Assembly (NCBI GenBank): GCA_963682095.1
Contig: OY821759.1
Location: 44,171,133-44,235,132, forward strand
Source: Potentilla sterilis
Taxonomy: Eukaryota; Streptophyta; Magnoliopsida; Rosales; Rosaceae
DNA: 64,000 nt
Direction of reading: 5' to 3'
Shown here piece after piece: positions 34,017 to 45,217 of the stretch. The first letter of the stretch is position 1, and every line of letters begins with the position of its first letter. The notes under the pieces are model-generated. The model did no database searches and was not told the DNA's origin. It saw only the letters and a program-made list of their open reading frames with translations. The position numbers were made by a program, and so were the translations under genes.

Positions 34017-36368
34017 ATGGCGAAAAACCCAGTTCGAGTTCTTGTAACTGGTGCTGCTGGTACGCTCATTCTCCGAAGCAAACTTTGTTTCCAGATTCTC
34101 TCTGTTTCGCTTGTTTTAAAATTTGTTTTTTCATGTGATCCTTAACTTTACTAGTTTATTCATGATTCGGAAATTGAAACCCTTTACAGAGAAATGTCCA
34201 TCATTGTTGATTATCTAGGTTGATATATATGCATTATATTGTATACCTTGATTTGTAAGAAGACCAAACAGAAAGATTGGTTCTTTTCTTTGGAATAGTT
34301 GAGGAGACATTCTCTGTTTCTAAGTTTCTTCTGGACTTTGTTTTGGCATCTCATTGGCTTGTGTTGGAGATGTCTGTGCAGATTCTTTGTTAGGGATTTG
34401 TATATTAAAGAGGGGATGGATTGTTTTCATTGGGACTGGATTAAGTGCTTTGATTTTTACAATCTCTTTCTTTTTGAGAAAAGATGGAGCATATTGAACT
34501 GGTTACAAAAATTTTATTGGTTCTTTTCATCGTTGCTTTTTTTTGGAAGCTTATTACACACATGTGGAGCTTCTTAGATGAGGAGAAGGATCCTGTGGTA
34601 GTATTGGTTACTGGGGCTACAGGCATGCTCAAATCAATTATCTTGTTTTTCCTTTTGTTCTTCAAGTTTAAAAGTGTTCAAGTGTCATTTTCATACACTG
34701 TTTTTCCATGTACAAATCAGTTCCACTATAATTTACTGAAGATATGTAATTTAGAACTTTGGTGGCGCTCCAATCTAAATTGACTTGCTAGTGGTAATGT
34801 GGTATATTCTTCAAGGTTTTTCGTTGTTTTGGACTTATTTTCCTGTCTGAATTGTATGTTGCTGTAATGTTGTATGTAGATCGTTGATGTGATTTTTAAT
34901 TTTCATGCATATAACATCAAATTCTGATTTTGCTCAACAGGACAAATTGGCTATGCTATTGTTCCAATGATTGCTAGGGGCGCCATGCTTGGTCCTGATC
35001 AGCCTGTGATTCTGCACATGCTTGATATCGCACCTGCAGCTGAGGCCTTGAATGGGGTAAAAATGGAATTGATCGATGCTGCCTTTCCTCTTCTCAAAGG
35101 TATGTATATGATTTATAATCCTCCAATACACTTTAAGGTGTATATCTATATTGAATACCAAGTTTTAAAGGTAGATGAGCAATATGTTTCTTCGAGGAGT
35201 CTAAGGTTTTAGTGTGCACACGTCTGTAGGTGTTGTGGCTACAACAGATGTTGAGGAAGCTTGTAAAGATGTCAACATTGCTGTTATGGTTGGTGGATTC
35301 CCAAGGAAGGAAGGTATGGAAAGAAAGGATGTAATGTCGAAAAATGTTTCTATATACAAGGCTCAAGCTTCAGCATTGGAAAAGCATGCTGCATCAGATG
35401 TCAAGGTGATACTGTTGTCTATGGTCAGGCCTATACTCAATATTTGGGGATACTGGTGTTGTTTTTTAAGTTCCTTGCTTCCGTCATGCAGGTTCTGGTG
35501 GTTGCCAACCCAGCAAACACCAATGCACTCATCTTGAAAGAATTTGCCCCTAAAATCCCAGAGAAGAACATCACATGTATGACAAGACTGGATCATAACC
35601 GAGCATTGGGGCAAATCTCTGAGAAGCTGAATGTTCATGTTGGTGATGTAAAGAATGTCATCATATGGGGAAATCACTCTTCAACTCAGTATCCTGATGT
35701 TAATCATGCAACTGTTGGAGGCAAACCTGTCAGAGAAGTTGTGGCTGATGATCAATGGTAATTCACAGTAGTAATTGGCAATTCTGATATATATCTTTGT
35801 GTTGTGTCACTGACTCACTAACATTTTGTCCTCTATTTTTCCTCCAGGTTGAATACCAAGTTCATCGCCATTGTTCAGCAGCGTGGTGCAGCCATTATTA
35901 GGGCTCGGAAACTATCAAGTGCTCTGTCTGCTGCAAATTCTGCCTGTGATCACATACGTGATTGGGTTCTTGGAACTCCTAAGGTTAGAATTTACTTAGT
36001 TATTTCCGAAAACTAATGATTTTCTTTAAAATACTCTGTAGAAATCTAATAGTTTTGTATCTGTTAATGTCATTCAGGGGACACATGTTTCCATGGGTGT
36101 GTATTCTGATGGTTCTTATGGAATCCAGAAAGGCCTCATTTACTCTTTCCCTGTTACCTGTGAGAAAGGGGAATGGAAAATTGTGCAGGGTTAGTTTTTA
36201 ATTTTTTCTCCATTCAGTCATAGGCTATTTTTGTGCTTTCATCATTTGGATTTTGCCCTAATTTTCAATGCAGGACTCAAGATTGACGATTTCTCGAGGA
36301 CAAAGATGGATGCAACTGCACAAGAGCTCGTTGAGGAGAAATCGTTGGCCTATCAATGTCTCAAGTGA
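34017..36368 (+). CDS. MDH: NAD-dependent malate dehydrogenase, cytosolic
   Basis: Interconverts malate and oxaloacetate using NAD(H) in the cytosol. Exons 34017-34059, 34941-35099, 35230-35405, 35492-35757, 35848-35983, 36078-36189 and 36274-36368 join in frame to 328 residues. Visible: Rossmann start VRVLVTGAAGQIGYAIVPM, GGFPRKEGMERKDV (substrate arginine loop), VVANPANTNALILKEFAP, CMTRLDHNRALGQIS, GNHSSTQYPDVNHA with the catalytic His, and RDWVLGTPKGTHVSMGVYSDG. The protein is about 4 residues shorter than the usual 332; the gap is after VNHATV, where relatives have a longer loop before KPVRE. No N-terminal targeting peptide is present in this form. A second possible first exon in intron 1 is described separately. 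A Copia element occupies its upstream flank beyond -347. Confidence 0.95.
34484..34622 (+). CDS. Candidate alternative first exon of MDH encoding a membrane anchor
   Basis: Inside MDH intron 1 an ATG opens 46 codons: MEHIELVTKILLVLFIVAFF, then WKLI, a short charged stretch DEEKDP, and VVVLVTGATG, which repeats the Rossmann start VRVLVTGAAG encoded by exon 1. It ends in the same phase as exon 1 (ACA G), so splicing to 34941 gives T-G-Q-I-G in frame. The boundary would be a rare GC donor (CAG|GCATGC), not GT. The first half is one strong hydrophobic helix. This suggests a membrane-anchored MDH isoform, or a relic of a duplicated exon. Preservation of frame and homology make chance unlikely; use in vivo is unproven. 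Confidence 0.6.
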
Positions 36369-36950
36369 TTATGAACTTCCTTTCTTCAGTAATAATGATA
36401 GGAACTTAATAATCCATCAGTGAATGGAAGAACACAAATTGTTGTCCTTGTAGTTGTAGGCATGGCATATGGTTTGCTCTCCTAAGCTATTGTTCTTGGG
36501 CTGAATGTGTTCTTCACAACACATCTATCTAGTGGTGCCCAAGGAGAAATTTATATTAGTTTGAACTGATTGATTCTTATTTTCTATAATGGAGAAATTA
36601 GTTTTAATTCTTCCTTCCGATCTTGAGTGGAGAATGATGATAAATAATATCATTGGCGGAAATTAGAATTTATGTTGTGATCTTCATCAGCACCCTAAGG
36701 TTCTGAAGACTGAAACTATAGGTTTTAATCGTTTTTTTAATTTTCCGATGACTTGTATTACGTAGAATATAATAAGACAAACCATGACGGCTTATAAAAT
36801 GTGTTGATCTAGAAATCTGCATAAGATTATTGTGTGCATTGACATGACAAGTAATGTTGCAAGTAATTTTCTAATTCATTTCATCTCATGTCATATGTAT
36901 GTAGTCATTAAATAATCTTGTTTGTTTGTGTACGTACATATATATAATAA
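36369..36950 (+). other. MDH 3' UTR and flank
   Basis: AT-rich; no gene seen. The transcript end is not determined. Confidence 0.4.
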
Positions 36951-36989
36951 GATGTCAAACTATTTTTCATAAATTTTTTCTCTCTAGCT

Positions 36990-37860
36990 AGAAAACTCTA
37001 AGCAGGGTCGGCTTTTAGGAAAACCAATAGATCTCCCCGTCCGGCTGTGGCTCTAGTCTTGGCTGGTCTCTCGACCATGCTAGCACCTAATAGTTTTGCT
37101 GCCATACGAGATTGAATAAGCCTTGAGCGGAGTCTGAGATGATTGAATGATCATAGGTGTTCTGTAAGTTTCCTTGTCGTTGTTCGTAGTCATTGCGGCT
37201 GTTCCTCTTTGACCTAATTTTGCAGCAATCAATGAAGCTTGATTTATGGGCTTCAAGGGTCGCTGTTTCGATGAGACAGAGGCAGTAATATGTTTGATTG
37301 AGTGTGTCGATTCAAAGAAGATGATGTTGTCGGCTTGATGGTTCATGACATTTGTGGTCTGGATGTTTTGGTGGAAGTGGCATATCTAGATTGTGCTCGT
37401 GGTGGTGGTGAAGATCAGACGACTTCATGGAGGCAAATTTCAGGCAAGGAACGCGGCGGTGATTGCTAGTGCATGGCGGGCTTGTTTTGGTCTAGGGTTA
37501 GGTCACTTATTTGGACCTGCTCCTATTGGGCTTGCTATGTTAAGCTGGAGTTTTGGCTCTGGACCCAGCTCAATATTTTTAACTTTTATCTAATTTCAAA
37601 TAAAGTCCTTGTATTAGGATCGTAAGTACTTTGTGTGTACTCATCGAGTCTAGTGTCTCGGCCTATCTACTATGTAGTAGTTAACAGTCTATGGGCTCTC
37701 TCATGAGCGCGGAATTCTTCAGTGATTGGACTAATTTCTATGTATCGTTTGTACTACTATCACAAACTCTTTATCTACCTCATATCAGTAGAGGGAGGAT
37801 ATGTAGTGGCCATTTCTGATTTTTTTTAATTAATATATTGGCTATGCCTTATTCAAAAAT
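36990..37860 (+). mobile_element. Possible truncated non-LTR (LINE) remnant
   Basis: A block with higher GC than its surroundings, ending in a 3'-UTR-like sequence (ttaatatattggctatgcct, then ttcaaaaa and a TA tract), resembling the 3' ends of 5'-truncated plant LINEs. Short frames are present on both strands, but no reverse transcriptase motif and no target duplication were identified. Low certainty. Confidence 0.3.
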
Positions 37861-39000
37861 ACATATATATATATATATATAATAACTAAAGTATTCACCG
37901 ACTCCTTGTACCAACTTAAACACTCACAACTAAAAATTCCTAATACGAAATTTTAGAGATATTAGAGGAAATTAATATGAAAATTTATTATATAAGGTTT
38001 GTATTAAAAGTTGAGATACAAGTTTGAGTACTTATAAAAAGAGTAAGAAGGTAGATCGATATAAATGAAGATAATTATTAGTCATGTGAATTTTAGCAAT
38101 GAGAGATGCTCGACAGATCATTAGTGAAGGAATTATTACCTTCATATCATTTGGGGTTGTGGAAGTAGTTTTAAAATTATGTGACTCTATTTTTAGAGTT
38201 GGATTATATAAGATGATGATGTGAATGACCGATGATTCTCATTTTTAATGAAAATTTAATTGGATGTGTATGCGAAGACTATTTATACTTCTCTCTTTTT
38301 TCTTTTTCTTTTTTCAATCAGTGATTTTTTAATAAACATCTGGAAGACTACCACTCTATTTATACAACTTACAAACCCTAATTAGCTATGTCGGTTAGCC
38401 AATCCAGCACTGCTCACCATATTTACGGAACTGGAAAGAAAGGGCGGCTCTCACTACTCCAATTGTACCCTTTTTTCTTAATCTAAAAGAACTTCGATCG
38501 TGCATTAGAGTTCAATCATGTAACATGATTGGAAGTCCGATCTGGGACAAAAAGGCGGCGCTCCAATTCAGCTGCATGCATGCCTGGATATATAAATACC
38601 ATGGAGACCAACTTCATTGCAAAACCACGGCTAATAATTAATTAAGTGGTTTATTATCTGCGCTGTAACTCTGTAAGCAATGAGTCATGAACTCAAATAC
38701 CACCAAAATAAGAAATATTGCGGGCTGGTTTCTGATTTCACATGTCAATTGATGTCAACATTATATGAGTCACTCAAATTAGCCAGCCAGCCAAAACAGT
38801 CATGTAGTTCCTAATCATCGAATTGGAATATTTTCCATATGTGCAATCTGTTCAACTGATCGACCTTATTCCGATCCATATGATCGATCTGCTTGTCCAA
38901 CTCGGTCTTAGACTCTTAGTAGCTAGCTAGGTGCATATCCGAACCGATCGAAGTTTTAATTAATTACTCATATATGGTCGACCAATTTAAAACATCTAAA
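37861..39000. other. Intergenic, no gene recognised
   Basis: AT-rich. It contains a (TA)n tract near 37862-37880 and a palindrome-rich patch at 38840-38990 (gatcgatc, agctagct). Confidence 0.4.
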
Positions 39001-39012
39001 GCAAAACAGATC

Positions 39013-41680
39013 ATGCACTATTCATTCAAGTGGTGAAAATACTGGTTTGCCCTTGAATTTTTGCTTTCAGACCCTTCTGACCTTATATTTCTTTGAATTA
39101 TTGTGTTTGCCCTCATCTTAAATAATAATAATAAAAAAGTTATTTATCGTTACCTCCTTGGCTCCTTCTCCCGTGTGTCCTAGAGTCTGCCCGTGTTGCC
39201 GTCCTGTGCTTCCACTTACGTTTTATATTTGAGTTTTTTTTGTTAAGGGATTGAATATGGTTCCCTCGGTTGAGTCGAGACATCACTTTTTTTTTGTCGT
39301 AGATTGTCTGTGGAGACTCAACTGGTCTGTTTTTCTTCTTTTAATTATGTTTTGTACTTTTCATTCGGCTGGTGAAATGATTTTTTTTGCCCCTATTGAT
39401 GGATTATTTACGAAATTATCATTAAATTTCTTCACTGTTCATTGGGCTGGTGCAAATACTACTGTGCCCTTACACTTTTGTTTTGTGACCGTTTTGCCAC
39501 TATTTGTCCTCTTTTTTGCGTCTTAACCTGGCTTGCCGTTCTTTTATACCCTTCCGTATCCATTCTTGGCGCGTGTCTTCGTTGGGACACGTGGCTGCTC
39601 CGTGTGCTACCACCTAAACTATTGCATGTTATAACTTTATGGATCTTCTCTTCTTCATCTCACTTTTCTGGAGTTGAGATGGGGCACTATGAGGTCTATA
39701 CACAGGACCTGACACATTTTTTCCGTTACAGCGTTGCCGTCTGGCGGATCCGGTCTGGCGGAGCCAGTTCAGAGAACTTCGCTCTTCATTCTCTATCTAA
39801 CCCGATCTAGAAACCCTACATGTAGGCTTTATTTATGCAAATCGAAAGTAGAGATTGGTGAAGGCGTTCTTCAATTTTTTGTGGCGATTACCTAATCTCG
39901 GTTAGGTTCGTCAGTTTGCATGTGGTGGATTCATCGTTATATATACATTTTCAGTTTGTTACTTTTCACCTTCCATCTATTGAATCGAAAGTTAATAAGG
40001 TTTCTTCACTGGAGCAGGGAAGTTTAGTCTTGGCAACAGAAGCCGATTAGTCGATCGAGGGCTTAAGTCTGAAGCACTTGAGTTTTATGTGAGTTTGTGG
40101 GTAGCGATCATCCTGATTCAGACTTCTTTTTGTTTTTGACACGCGATCAGGTATTCTGATTGATTTTTTTTTTTTTTTTTGTATTGTAGTGGTCTTTGGT
40201 ATTTGGGTTTTGTGTTTGTGGGTTTTCTCCACTGATATTAGACATGCATTCCGTAGCTTGATAATGTAGTTTGAGGTCTAGATGTGGTCTGTGGGTAGCT
40301 TGGTATGCAATGTCAATGGTTTTTTGGTATTTAGGTTTTGTGTTTGTACATGACATGTGTTCGGTAGCTTGGTAATGTAATTTCAACATTATCTTCAGTT
40401 TTACAGGTAGTATAAATCATCAAATTGTTGATCGTGGATACCAAATGATAGATGAGACAGATTGAGCTGCTGATATAACACAGAATGTCATCTTCAAGAT
40501 CTGATTTGATCACTAGGAAATATCCCTCCTGATTGAAACTACTATAGCCAATGCAGTACCATTTATTTGGTGCGATCCTATAGTCTATTTCAAGTATGGA
40601 GTAAACAAACAATGTGATCTACATATGGTTTTTACCCCACACTTGAACTGAATTATAAAATTGCTGCACACATTAATTTATTGCCCTCCCACAGAGCAAC
40701 GAAGCAATTGTATTAGCTGTGAATGAGAGGAAACCACACAATTAAAATCATGGTATTATTCATGGTAGTTTTCCCTGTTCAGGTAGCTCTTTTCACTACT
40801 AAAAAATTACATTTGTTCTGGGAATGAAGTGAATTATTCCGTGATGTATCTTATCTGTTGATTAGAAACACTGCTAAAGCCTTTGTCTGTTAAACTTGAT
40901 ATACCAGTAAACTCTGTTTTGCAATTCTTTATTATTCAATCTCCTTATCATAGTTGCTTGCTATTGTTATCCTTAAACTTCTTTAATTAAGATAATAAGG
41001 CGATAATCTAAGAATCATACAATCATTATGTCTATTTTTCTTTGTCAATGCCAAAGGATGAGTAAGTTGTGGTCTATGTCCTAAGCTCTGTAATGTATAT
41101 CTTTTTGGTCAATGGGAGCATGGTTGTGTGTGAGTGCGTTACATGGTTTGTGTCAGTTATAAAGTACAGAGACTCTGATGGTTCTGAGACAATGCTTGCT
41201 TCACTGTACAATCTAATTGATTTATTTATTTTGGGAAAAGAAAAATATATGTGCCTTTGCTCTTTCATGGACTTCTTGGGTGTAATAACGATTTTATGGA
41301 ACTAATTCCATAGCAATCTTCTTATTTCTTTTAATGTGATTGTGTTGATCATCTTATTCTATGTTGAAGACGTTAGATGCACTATTGAAATTCAAATTTC
41401 TGGAAATATCATTTGTCATTACTAAACTGCTTAAAACTTGAAGAATGATTTGTGCTTTTTGTCTGTTACATGTTATGTATATCATTGAAATGAAATTTTA
41501 GAAGATTACTGATTGCTTAGCCCTTGAGAGTTTTTTTTTTTAACCTAGGAAGTCTTTGTTCAAAGATCTAAGGGCGACTATTAAATCAAAACCAGACGTA
41601 CACTATTCATTCAGCTGGTGAAATGATTTTTTTGCGCCTATTGAAGGATTATTTACAAAATTGCCATTAATTTCCAACTA
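39013..41680. repeat. Dispersed repeat family, 'cattc-ggctggtgaaa' units
   Basis: Related segments occur at 39019-39055, 39361-39432, 39437-39475 and 41608-41675. The pair at 39361 and 41608 shares ggctggtgaaatgattttttt-like and ggattattta(c)(g/a)aaatt text at about 85 percent identity by eye. They may be pieces of a transposon of unknown class. No open frame joins them. Confidence 0.5.
40180..40390 (+). repeat. Local direct duplication
   Basis: tttggtatttgggttttgtgtttg near 40194 is repeated as tttggtatttaggttttgtgtttg near 40323. Each is followed by a related gacatg(c/t)...cggtagcttg(g/a)taatgta block. Copies are about 65 bp with several mismatches, offset near 129 bp. Confidence 0.6.
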
Positions 41681-41689
41681 TCAAACTCT

Positions 41690-43630
41690 GGTTTTGCATG
41701 TTGTCGCGTGACCTGGCTTGGGTTTAAAGACCAGAGTTCTTTTCGTTGTTTCATTTGGCGACCCTGCATGTTTCACTCTTCCAGAGATAAGAGGTCATAG
41801 TCATATCAAGGATTTCAGCAACAGTTTTAGAAGATTTAAGAGTGGAAGTGGAATTCTTGGAGGCTCTACTGGTATGTGGTGAGGAATTCCTTTTTTTTTT
41901 TTTTTTTTTTCTAGGTTTGTTTGGTTTCAATTTTGATCTTGGGTTTTTTAAGTTGCATGTCTTCGATTTGCAAAGATAAGAGTGATTCAATGAATAATCA
42001 TGTTGTACGATTTCCGATCTGAAACTGAAACAACTTAACAGAGAGAGAGATTTCGATTAGTTGTTTTTCTAATGGGTTCTTGATTGGTGAATTGGGATGA
42101 CGTGTGCTGCTTGCTCTAATTTCGTTGAATTTGCTCTGCCGAGTGTCAATTGAGTGCTTAGGGCCTCTATCGGTTGCGTTGCTTCATAACCGCGCTGATG
42201 TGGTTTTTTATCCCAGATTGGTCAAGGGTATTATAGTCTATTATCTTTCAATTCAGGAAAAACAGTGTTGTGGAATAATAACATTGATTCCAGTGCCTTT
42301 CTCTTCAATATCGGCAATGTTTTTAACATGTAGATTAATAGTGAAAGTTACATTGCTGTCTGGTGCTCTTTTGCATTAATCCTTTTGAACCAGGTTCAAG
42401 GGGCCTTACAGTCCATTTGAAAAAATGAGGACAGTAGAGCCTTCTATTATGTATTCAAGCAATGGAAGGAGCTTGCTGTTGCAGGTTTCAAATATTGATA
42501 GACTCTACTATAAAAATTGATCATATAAGTTGAATTGTGCTGGTCTTTTAATGGCCATATTTTTCATTTTCTTCTTCTCCTTTTGAACATGTTCATATGA
42601 ATATAGGTGTGAATATATGTAATCAAAGCTAAATTTGAGGAGGTTAACTTACTTGAGAAAGCAGAGATTCTTATCTTTGAGCCAATGAGTAAGCCTTTTG
42701 CTTCTGCCAGTTAATAGGTTTTTTCCCATCTTTTTGGTAAAATTAAAGAGGTTGACTTATCTGGGAAAACGAAAAATCTTAAAGTTGTTTGGAAAACCTT
42801 CGTAATACACTAGAATTAGAAAAAGATGTAAGTTATATGGTATCTCTTATTTTCTCTATTATGTTATATTAATATTTAACCAGATTTAGGTATGTTACTC
42901 CAATTAAGGAGAGAGTTTCGTAGACCTATGTGATTCATTTCCTGAATCAGCCACTGTTCTTTTGTCTTCTACACTCATGTTTTTTTCTTCCTGTTTTAAT
43001 ACTTTATTTGGATTTTTTTTTTAATAATTATTTGAATTTCAGTTTAGTTGATTTATGTATTCTTAAGTACGCTAAAGTGCTTCTAAGAGTGCTGCTTCTG
43101 AGAGTGCTTCCTCTGTCTTTATTTTCTGCATTATGTATTGATAGAGGGTCAGAGATGGAGACTGATTTGAGGTCTTGGTGATGCAAGGCTTTAGAAATCT
43201 TGATAAGAAAGGTAACTTTGGATCTGTTATATTGAATTTTATATTCGTAATTTTTGTTAATTGATTTTATTTTTGAAGCATTTCATTTTCTCCTAACTCG
43301 TTTGTATTTGTGTTTTACTCAAACGCAACTATTGCAGCAAGATGTGACCAGAACTACTAAATCATTACAAATGTGCCCGACTCTTTTATCAAATCATTTC
43401 TACTTATAAGACTGGCACCAACGCACAAAGCACTCTATGTTTTCTTTTTCTTCTGAATTTTTGTTTCTTCAATTCTTTTCTCTTGGTGGTAGATTCCTAT
43501 TGATCGAGATAGTACGTGGAATTTTATTTTTCTTTCTTCTTCGATTGTAGGTATTTTTTTAATTTTTTTTATCTTGATTATATAAGCTAGCTTCTATAGT
43601 TGTATTACATGAAATAAAATAAAACTAATA
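41690..43630. other. Intergenic, no gene recognised
   Basis: T-rich sequence with long T runs (for example 41891-41910). Short open frames at 42104-42379 and 42930-43181 look like chance frames in T-rich DNA; no domain is visible. Confidence 0.4.
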
Positions 43631-43636
43631 TGTGAT

Positions 43637-44020
43637 CACTACAACATTGAATATCTTAGGCGACGAAAATTTTTCGTCACCTAAGAAAGATTTTCGTCGT
43701 CTAACATTTTAGGTGACGAAAATTTTGTCGCCTAAATTTCGTCCTCTAAAGTTTGTGGTCTAAGTAAGGAGGCGACGAAAATATAAAAATTTCGTCGCCT
43801 AAGATAAATCTTAGACGATAAAAAAATTTCGTCGTCTAAGAAAAATGGTGACGAAAAAAAACTCTAAGAGGACGAATTTTTTCGTCGGCTAAATTCCACC
43901 TTAGACGACGAAACAAATGTTTCGTGGCCTAAGATAATTACTTAGACCACGAAACTCAACATTTTTCGTCGCCTAAGATGAAGACTAAGTAGACGAAATT
44001 ATTTGTTTCGTGGTCTAAGC
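43637..44020 (+). mobile_element. CACTA (En/Spm-like) terminal region with subterminal repeats
   Basis: Begins CACTACAACA, the typical CACTA terminus. About 360 bp of alternating inverted and direct copies of a 10-14 bp unit follow: ttaggcgacgaaaa, its complement tttcgtcgcctaa, and variants with gtcgtctaa or gtggtctaa. I count more than a dozen copies. Such arrays bind the transposase in this superfamily. The opposite end (TGTTGTAGTG) was not found, so this is one terminus of a broken or decayed element. Confidence 0.75.
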
Positions 44021-44023
44021 TAG

Positions 44024-44320
44024 TACTGTCTATTTAGTAGCTAGGCACATCGATCATTAATCATATATGGACCAATACTGTCTCTTTAGTAGGTACATCC
44101 GATCGACTCGTATTTGTAAGGACCAGTCCGTACTGTCTATTTATATATAAGTAGCTGCATCCGATCCAAAGTTTTTTAAGTCATCGTTATATATATATAT
44201 GGATACAAATTCATACCATCTTCTTGATGTAAATGCATTTATAACTCTATACAATGACTAGTTAATATATTAAGTTATCGGACATATATATCGACGTCCA
44301 ATACTGTCTATTTAGTAGGT
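44024..44320 (+). repeat. Spaced repeats of 'tactgtctatttagtag'
   Basis: Near-identical copies at 44024-44040, 44076-44092 and 44301-44318, and a shorter one at about 44131. Several are followed by a catccgatc-like word and preceded by cca or gtc. Function unknown. A related gatcgaac/atatggtcgacca text occurs at 38930-38990. Confidence 0.6.
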
Positions 44321-45123
44321 GTACCGGAGCCTAAGGTAATTAAGTCATCGATCATGCATATATATATACACCAACACAGATCATTCGATCTTGAAGATCT
44401 TAATGAATAAAGTTGTCCAAACTCTTATAAACTAATTGACAAGTTCTAATTTTCTATGTGAGATTAACATAAACACGCTCAGACAAATGTGGCCAATTTT
44501 GAAGTCGATTATACTCTTGAGTGATATGGAGCTCATGCGGCTGTGAGTCGTGCACATGTGATAACTCGCTTTGATCTCATGATAAAGTAATATTGAGTTT
44601 GACATCTAAAACCAATTAGTAGTTGGTAATGAATGAAGTGACCAAAATCTAAATCTTTATGAACTTAAACATGCAAGAAGCCAGACTAATTTGGGGTTAG
44701 GGTTGTGGGGAGTGAATGAAAGAATGTGTGGATGAAAAATTGAGTGCTTGGTACAAAAAGGGTTGTCTAGTCTACTACTGCTACTATGAAGCTTTGGCTC
44801 GATCCCTCCTCATGAATTCGAACCTAGCTCAGAACTATTGCAGCATGTGCAAAGGAGGCCAAGGCTGGCTTGCTAATCCGACCACAGCAGATGTAACAAA
44901 GGCCATTTTCTTTTTGAAGTGCAAGATACGTAATACATAATTAAACACGTATGTGAAACTAATTCTATGATCGTTTGCCTTGCTACTAATATAGTAATAT
45001 ATTGTTTTCTCCCATCAGCACAGAAGAAGAAGAAAACAAAAAGAACTGAACACAGAACCATAGCTTGAAGATAATAGATCTTGACTATATACCTCTAGTT
45101 TGACCATACCGTTGATATTCTCC

Positions 45124-45133
45124 TATATATAAA
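45124..45133 (+). promoter_or_regulatory. Predicted TATA box of the second OCT gene
   Basis: TATATATAAA 85 bp upstream of the start codon, a usual distance for a TATA box with a short leader of about 50 bp. Confidence 0.55.
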
Positions 45134-45217
45134 CCTTTATCACGATAATATCTTCACTCATTCTATTATTTCTATACATACCTTACTTTAGCTCAAGTTC
45201 TTTGGTTCTGAAACCAA

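Noticed and set aside
43657..44020. CRISPR-like repeated units
   Set aside because: The units alternate orientation and have no uniform spacers, and the DNA is plant nuclear; a CACTA subterminal array explains them.
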